This document shows positions 4,864 to 5,085 of a stretch of DNA of 5,085 nucleotides, piece after piece. A program made the position numbers and the translations under genes. The notes under the pieces were generated by a model. The model made no database searches, was not told the origin of the DNA, and worked only from the letters and a program-made list of their open reading frames with translations. Location of the stretch: assembly GCA_012512295.1 (NCBI GenBank), contig JAAZDI010000267.1:1-5085 (forward strand), given 5' to 3'. How positions within the stretch are numbered: position 1 is the first letter of the stretch; every line of letters begins with the position of its first letter. The stretch comes from Syntrophomonadaceae bacterium (GTDB lineage: Bacteria; Bacillota; Ch66; Ch109).

Positions 4864-5085
4864 CTATTTCAATACACTTCTAATTACCCGTAGATAATTT
4901 TTCCCACAGACATGCTCAATCATGTTCTCAGGAAAACCACGCTGTTGCATTTTCTGTATGAAAAACGGCCAACAACTTGCATTTTCTAAACCACTGACCG
5001 GTTCATCAACCCCGTCAAAATCGGATCCTATCCCAACATGTTCAAAGCCCATTACTTTTACAGCGTGCTCTATATGGTCAAGAAC
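4864..5085 (-). CDS. Membrane (renal-type) dipeptidase, peptidase family M19, C-terminal fragment
   Basis: Only the last 73 residues are visible; the frame stays open to the window edge, so the gene continues beyond it. The fragment begins VLDHIEHAVK and contains HVGIGSDFDGV, the family signature around the conserved Asp of the metal-dependent M19 dipeptidases. It ends with the typical helical tail (FPENMIEHVCGKNYLRV). These enzymes hydrolyse dipeptides using two zinc ions; in bacteria the physiological substrates are often unknown and may include D-amino-acid dipeptides. The apparent Met at 5050-5052 is internal, since upstream codons read as family sequence. Stop is TAG (4864-4866). It is the upstream partner of the PHP gene, 37 bases away. 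Confidence 0.93.
   Translation of the reverse strand, partial: VLDHIEHAVKVMGFEHVGIGSDFDGVDEPVSGLENASCWPFFIQKMQQRGFPENMIEHVCGKNYLRVIRSVLK

Noticed and set aside
1..5085. CRISPR arrays, insertion sequences, prophage parts or attachment sites
   Set aside because: No regularly spaced repeats, transposase-like frames, terminal inverted repeats or integrase signatures were seen. The window looks like ordinary chromosomal backbone.

Overview
The window looks like chromosomal DNA from an anaerobic, spore-forming Firmicute, most likely a member of the Clostridia of the Peptococcaceae type. This rests on moderate, AT-leaning base composition, strong AAGGAGG-like ribosome binding sites, frequent TTG starts, a sigma-H-like promoter with an embedded 0A-box sequence, short U-tract terminators, and a probable selenoprotein of a small redox family found mainly in anaerobes. 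The genus cannot be fixed from this sequence.

Layout: almost everything is on the minus strand. Reading in the direction of transcription from the right edge, there is the C-terminal end of an M19 (renal/membrane-type) dipeptidase, a complete PHP-family phosphoesterase, and an 85-residue coiled-coil protein of unknown function. A 191-base intergenic region then carries the sigma-H-like promoter. It is followed by a secreted LysM + NlpC/P60 cell-wall hydrolase ending in a strong terminator, then guaB (IMP dehydrogenase) with its own extended -10 promoter, and a four-helix membrane protein of unknown function.

The exception is at the left end, on the plus strand. Positions 160-363 encode a 67-residue DUF1858 protein (hybrid-cluster-associated redox disulfide family) whose second redox cysteine is encoded by an in-frame TGA at 253-255. 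Open frame on both sides of the TGA, family-like sequence on both sides, a near-perfect Shine-Dalgarno before a TTG start, and a perfect 7-bp hairpin with a GGG loop 29 bases after the TGA all point to selenocysteine (a Cys-Ile-Gly-Sec motif). A conventional gene caller would miss this gene or cut it to 31 residues. It is the most interesting object in the window.

The selenoprotein gene and the membrane-protein gene converge on one bidirectional terminator whose two stem arms contain both stop codons. The genes do not form one pathway: guaB is purine housekeeping, the NlpC/P60 enzyme acts on peptidoglycan, the dipeptidase and PHP protein are probably cotranscribed, and the selenoprotein is a small cytoplasmic redox candidate.
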